Below, one piece after another: positions 60,501 to 64,000 of a DNA stretch of 64,000 nucleotides. Made by a program: the position numbers and the translations under genes. The number at the start of each line of letters is the position of its first letter. The stretch's first letter is position 1. A model generated the notes under the pieces. That model saw nothing but the letters and a program-made list of their open reading frames with translations. It had not been told where the DNA came from and did no database searches. The stretch is from Liolophura sinensis. Lineage: Eukaryota; Mollusca; Polyplacophora; Chitonida; Chitonidae. Where the stretch lies: contig NC_088300.1 of assembly GCF_032854445.1 (NCBI RefSeq), positions 77,367,966 to 77,431,965 of the forward strand. Direction: 5' to 3'.

Positions 60501-63500
60501 ACATGTAACTCCGAATATTTTCATTCAAATCCATTATCATCACATGAGATAAGTAATGTTACAGAGAACACCCCTGGTTGTAAGGCATGATATGTTGGCA
60601 GAGTGAGTAAGTGCTTAGGGTTTAACGTCGTGCCTGACAATTTTTCAGTCATATGACGACGAGGGAGTGCATGTAATGTGCCTCCTTGGTGCAGGACGGA
60701 TTTCCACAGCTCTTTTATCTAGTGTTTCTGCACTCAGACGACTTACCGAAGATAAGTAAAGCGCTCCACCCGTGCTATTATACTGATCAACTATTCCCTT
60801 AATGCTGAACGCCAAGCGAGGAAACAACTTCCTGCTTTAAGGTCTTACATTTGATCCGACCCACGATTGACCCTGGATCTACCGTCCCGCCAAAAGGGAA
60901 GCTTTGATGTGAATAACACTCATCAAGATAAACTACCATAATAAATTATATATAACCGTATTCAAAGCTGCACTCCCTCTCCGGCCGTAAGGTCTGTCAC
61001 CAACCTGCGGATGGTCGTGGGTTTCCCTCGGGCTCTGCCCGGTTTCCTCCCACCATAATGCTGGCCGCCGTCGTATAAGGGAAATATTCTTGAGTACGGG
61101 GTAAATCACCAATCAAATACATAAATTCAAAGCTGCCATTCTTGTAACTATCTGAACAATGTGATAATCTTAGGCTTATCAATCAATCACGTGTCCGCCA
61201 GTTTTAGTACAAATTCTACCTATGGTGTGCCATACCTAAAAGTTTAGTTTGTTAAAAAAAAACCATTAGAAACCTGGATTGTGTGCCAGCAAACAACTAT
61301 ATATATACAAATATATATTTATATATATATATATATATATTCGGCTAATGTATACCCCCTCCCTCGTGTTTTGTCATACCTTATATATTATAAACCTTAT
61401 ATATATAGACTTAAATGACACATTAATGCTCTTCACAAAACTCTTCTGTGACTCATTTCGAGCTGTATGTAGGCGACACTCCTAAGTAATTTACACAAAC
61501 CTGAACCAATTGGTTTAATCCTTCCACAAGCTGCTCCGACCTGTTTATTTTTCTTCATCATATCGACCAATAAGAGGACAGCTTCAGGTCTGAAATCTAC
61601 ATCGCCATCCAGAGCCAAGAGGTACGTATTCTCAGCCTGTGGAAAGTCAGGTCATGCATTAAAATGGCTGATTGGTTGATTTGGTTTCAAGTTGCTAGGG
61701 ATGCATCTTTGATAGTTCTAAATCTTGTCGCAGAAATTATGCTTATTGAAACTGGAAAAGCAAATATGAATAAATTCTGGATTATTTCTTAATTAATATT
61801 ACCAGAAAAGATATTACCTTTAGCTTTATTTCTGGTGGTAACTGGTCGATGACTGAATCGTAGCTATCTCGGGGACCGGTGATTGTGGCATCTGTGTCCA
61901 AGAACATCCGGTAGCCAAGGAAATAGTACATGTACATAACCTGTCAACAGTGAGTCTGAAGTTAACAGTGGCCAATATGCTGAGTGCATGGACCATAAGC
62001 CTGTGACGGTGACGTTGTCATGATACCCATGAGCTCACGACATCCGTGACACCTTTGACGTGTTAGTTACATCGTTTTAATGACAATACTTTTCATAACA
62101 AACCCAAGTCCAGCTTATGCCGGCTTCCTCCCCGACCGTACGTGGGAAGGTCTGCCTGCAACCTGCGGATGGGCTGTGACCGGTTTCCTCCAACCATAAT
62201 GCTGGCCGCCGTCGTACAAGTGAAATTTTCTTCAGTACGGCGTAAAACGCCAATCAAATAAATATATAAATCACAACAAACCCTAAGTTAAATCAATATT
62301 ATGACAAACCCTATAGCGGGTAGTTTGAACTTAAGATTTCTGAACGTTCAACACATGAAATGTCTCAAAACACTAAGAGCACGTATTTTCCAGCATGTAC
62401 TTCATGTATAAGTTTCATGCTAAATTTTGCAGCAAACCGGGGAGTTGGGGAGGGATTCAGTCTTGACTTCACATTTTTTTTATGTTTACCTGGGACCATC
62501 TTTTTCGATGACGAATTTTGTTTTTGTCCTTGAGATGCGCGACAAGTTTGTTTCCACCGAGCAGTGTCCATTCCAGCCTGCCTCCGTATGGCGTCACCAT
62601 CTTGGAGGGCGGGTCCAGGATCGTGGCCCTCTGGTGAATTTCGCTGTAAGCAACCACCGAGACATGAAAGCGATGTCTAGTGTTAACAGACAAAACTACA
62701 AAGGAGAATTTTTTCTCATATTATAGAATCAGTGGTTATGACTACTGATTTAGAGGACGGCATGCTTAAGATGATATCAATTATATATATATATGCCGTG
62801 TTTTATGCTATACTGAAGACATACAGATTAACAGAGAAATAATGGTAGGGAATGATACCTAGCGGCCTTATGAATGACGGTGACTAGCTGCTCCACAAAT
62901 CCGTTAGGTTTGGAGAACCCATCTTCCGTCATATCCATGGAGTCGTCAAAGAATATGTGAGCTGAGGAAATCGCAAGTGAAAATCTATCTTTATAAATTA
63001 TGCCTTTAATAGTATAGGTTATGTAACAGCGAAAACCTATGAACCACGTGAAACCACGGCGGGTGGTTATACCATGCATATGGTCCACGGCGGGTGGTTA
63101 CGCCATGCATATGGTCCACTTTACACTGACATTTTGATTTACTCTATATTTATATTCTTTATTTCTCTACGTTACTCAATTCATTCAATTGTAATGTCCT
63201 TGCGTTCATTTTCATATTTTCAAAATTTTCAGTAACACCTGGCTGAAAGTTTTGGCAATAATGTTTTCAAAAATAATTGTTTACCAATGGCATTTCGTGC
63301 ATTTCGGAAACATAAGCATAATATTCTTCACAATGATATATAACAACATGCAAATTCCAAATACTAAATCCACACTGGTATCATGTCAGCCATGTCAGAA
63401 TCATTTAATTACCAAATAAGATTCACTCACCTTCAAATTCATAATAATCCGTATCTTTGAAATCCGTAACCATATCTCTAAAATGACGCCTGGCGCTTTG

Positions 63501-64000
63501 ATCTCGGTCCATCCTGGTAATCACACAAGCATACAATGGTCAACAAAAGGAGAATATCCATGTCCTCATTCTAATAAAATATTACATTGTTGAAATCACC
63601 CTTATAGAAATAATCATAGGGGTGACCATCAAAGATAAAGAGTAAACAACGATCTCTAAAGTCCAAAGATCTCCTGTCAGTATGAAAACGCCTATCGCTC
63701 CTTGAAGCTCCTCCATTGCCCATTCGGTGTGCATCTTGATATAAATACTTTCTAGGGTGTTGATCTGAATTTGTAATATATGAGCAATTACCTGAAAACC
63801 GATTTCAACATCTGCACCATTTCGTTGACGTTTTCATGCCACATGGTTGCACAGATGAAAATGGTAGTGTTCGGATCATTCTCTGTTGATTGAGATGAAT
63901 CTACAAACGCACTGTCATTAGAAATGTTATCTCCTTTCGTAACATCCTTCCTATCAAAATGGTCGTCCTTCCGGCGAGCGTACAGAAAAGATTGCTCGGA
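57593..64000 (-). CDS. Chitin synthase, C-terminal 966 residues (5' part outside the window)
   Basis: A membrane glycosyltransferase (family GT2) that polymerises UDP-GlcNAc into chitin. Eight exons: 64000-63792, 63513-63431, 62961-62859, 62643-62490, 61940-61818, 61636-61501, 60322-60122 and 59484-57593. Sites are GT-AG and phases agree throughout; they join to 966 residues. Family marks in order: TIFICATMWHE, EFEAHIFFDD, KIRHRKRWSQVMYMYY, LALDGDVDF (donor-binding DxD-type), GRIKPIGSGP, QYDQGEDRW (catalytic EDR), QRRRW (59371-59357) and SWGTREV (about 58820). After QRRRW come about five membrane helices; two more follow later, around 58250-58030. The 1.9-kb last exon also encodes a Q-rich tract and a long polar tail. 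The N-terminal membrane region, and any myosin-like domain of the kind some molluscan chitin synthases carry, would lie to the right. Likely plasma membrane; in shelled animals such enzymes are tied to shell or cuticle formation. Confidence 0.95.
60606..60910 (-). mobile_element. SINE family B relative in a chitin synthase intron
   Basis: Tail gtgcttagggtttaacgtcg and ttcagtcatatgacgacgag; right end on the minus strand has AGATCCAGGGTCAATCGTGG. This is the same head type as the copy at 26148. Confidence 0.7.
60965..61125 (+). mobile_element. SINE family A, 3' two thirds, in a chitin synthase intron
   Basis: ctccggccgtaaggtctgtc, caacctgcggatggtcgtgg, accataatgctggccgccgt and cttgagtacggggtaaatca: body and tail in plus orientation without the tRNA-like head. 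Confidence 0.8.
61296..61345. repeat. (TA)n microsatellite
   Basis: A run of alternating T and A with a few interruptions, in the intron between the exons at 61501 and 60322. Confidence 0.9.
62100..62275 (+). mobile_element. SINE family A, 3' two thirds, in a chitin synthase intron
   Basis: cccgaccgtacgtgggaagg, gcaacctgcggatgggctg, accataatgctggccgccgt and cagtacggcgtaaaacgcca, then caaataaatatataaa. Plus orientation, no head. Confidence 0.8.
63056..63119. repeat. 31-bp tandem duplication
   Basis: cggcgggtggttataccatg followed by catatggtcca is repeated once immediately with a single difference (acgcc for atacc). Confidence 0.9.

Overview
This window is nuclear DNA from an animal, most likely a lophotrochozoan (mollusc or a close relative such as a brachiopod). 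The evidence is large introns with GT-AG splice sites, a metazoan type chitin synthase, a HAUS8 (augmin) gene, a BRF2 gene, two families of tRNA-derived SINEs, and relics of Penelope-like and LINE-type retroelements. The species call is inference. About a third of the window (my estimate, roughly 22 kb of 64 kb) is minisatellite.

Layout. 1-8458: one 58-bp minisatellite carrying recent kilobase-scale internal duplications. It lies in the last intron of a plus-strand gene, of which only the final coding exon (8612-8698) and a long 3' UTR (to about 10.65 kb) are visible. 10.65-12.3 kb: SINE relics and a 45-bp array between two convergent genes. 12304-36500, minus strand: a 15-exon HAUS8 gene whose exons join in phase to give a 626-residue protein. 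Its introns hold at least nine unrelated minisatellites, SINEs and a fossil mobile element with a helicase fragment. 36.5-38.5 kb: divergent intergenic region. 38469-39689, plus strand: intronless BRF2 coding region. 39.8-44.6 kb: SINEs, a decayed LINE and a frameshifted reverse transcriptase. 44.6-47.2 kb: a 22-bp minisatellite. 47828-49281, plus strand: a three-exon gene for a small secreted cysteine-rich protein. 49.3-57 kb: mostly non-genic, with more minisatellites and SINE relics and one exon-like fragment. 57593 to the right edge, minus strand: the last eight exons of a chitin synthase, covering the catalytic core and the C-terminal membrane part.

The genes do not form a functional cluster: spindle microtubule nucleation, Pol III transcription, a secreted peptide and chitin synthesis are unrelated tasks. 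The most unusual signal is that several minisatellites in HAUS8 are built from splice junctions. The exon 4 donor with most of its exon occurs about 29 times in tandem. The exon 5 acceptor occurs three times, the exon 13 acceptor about four times, and the exon 6 donor has tandem relatives. In the three cases I translated (exons 4, 5 and 13), using a copy other than the one adjoining the complete exon reads into an early stop codon.

All exon joins were worked out by eye from splice motifs and reading frame; no alignment or transcript was available.
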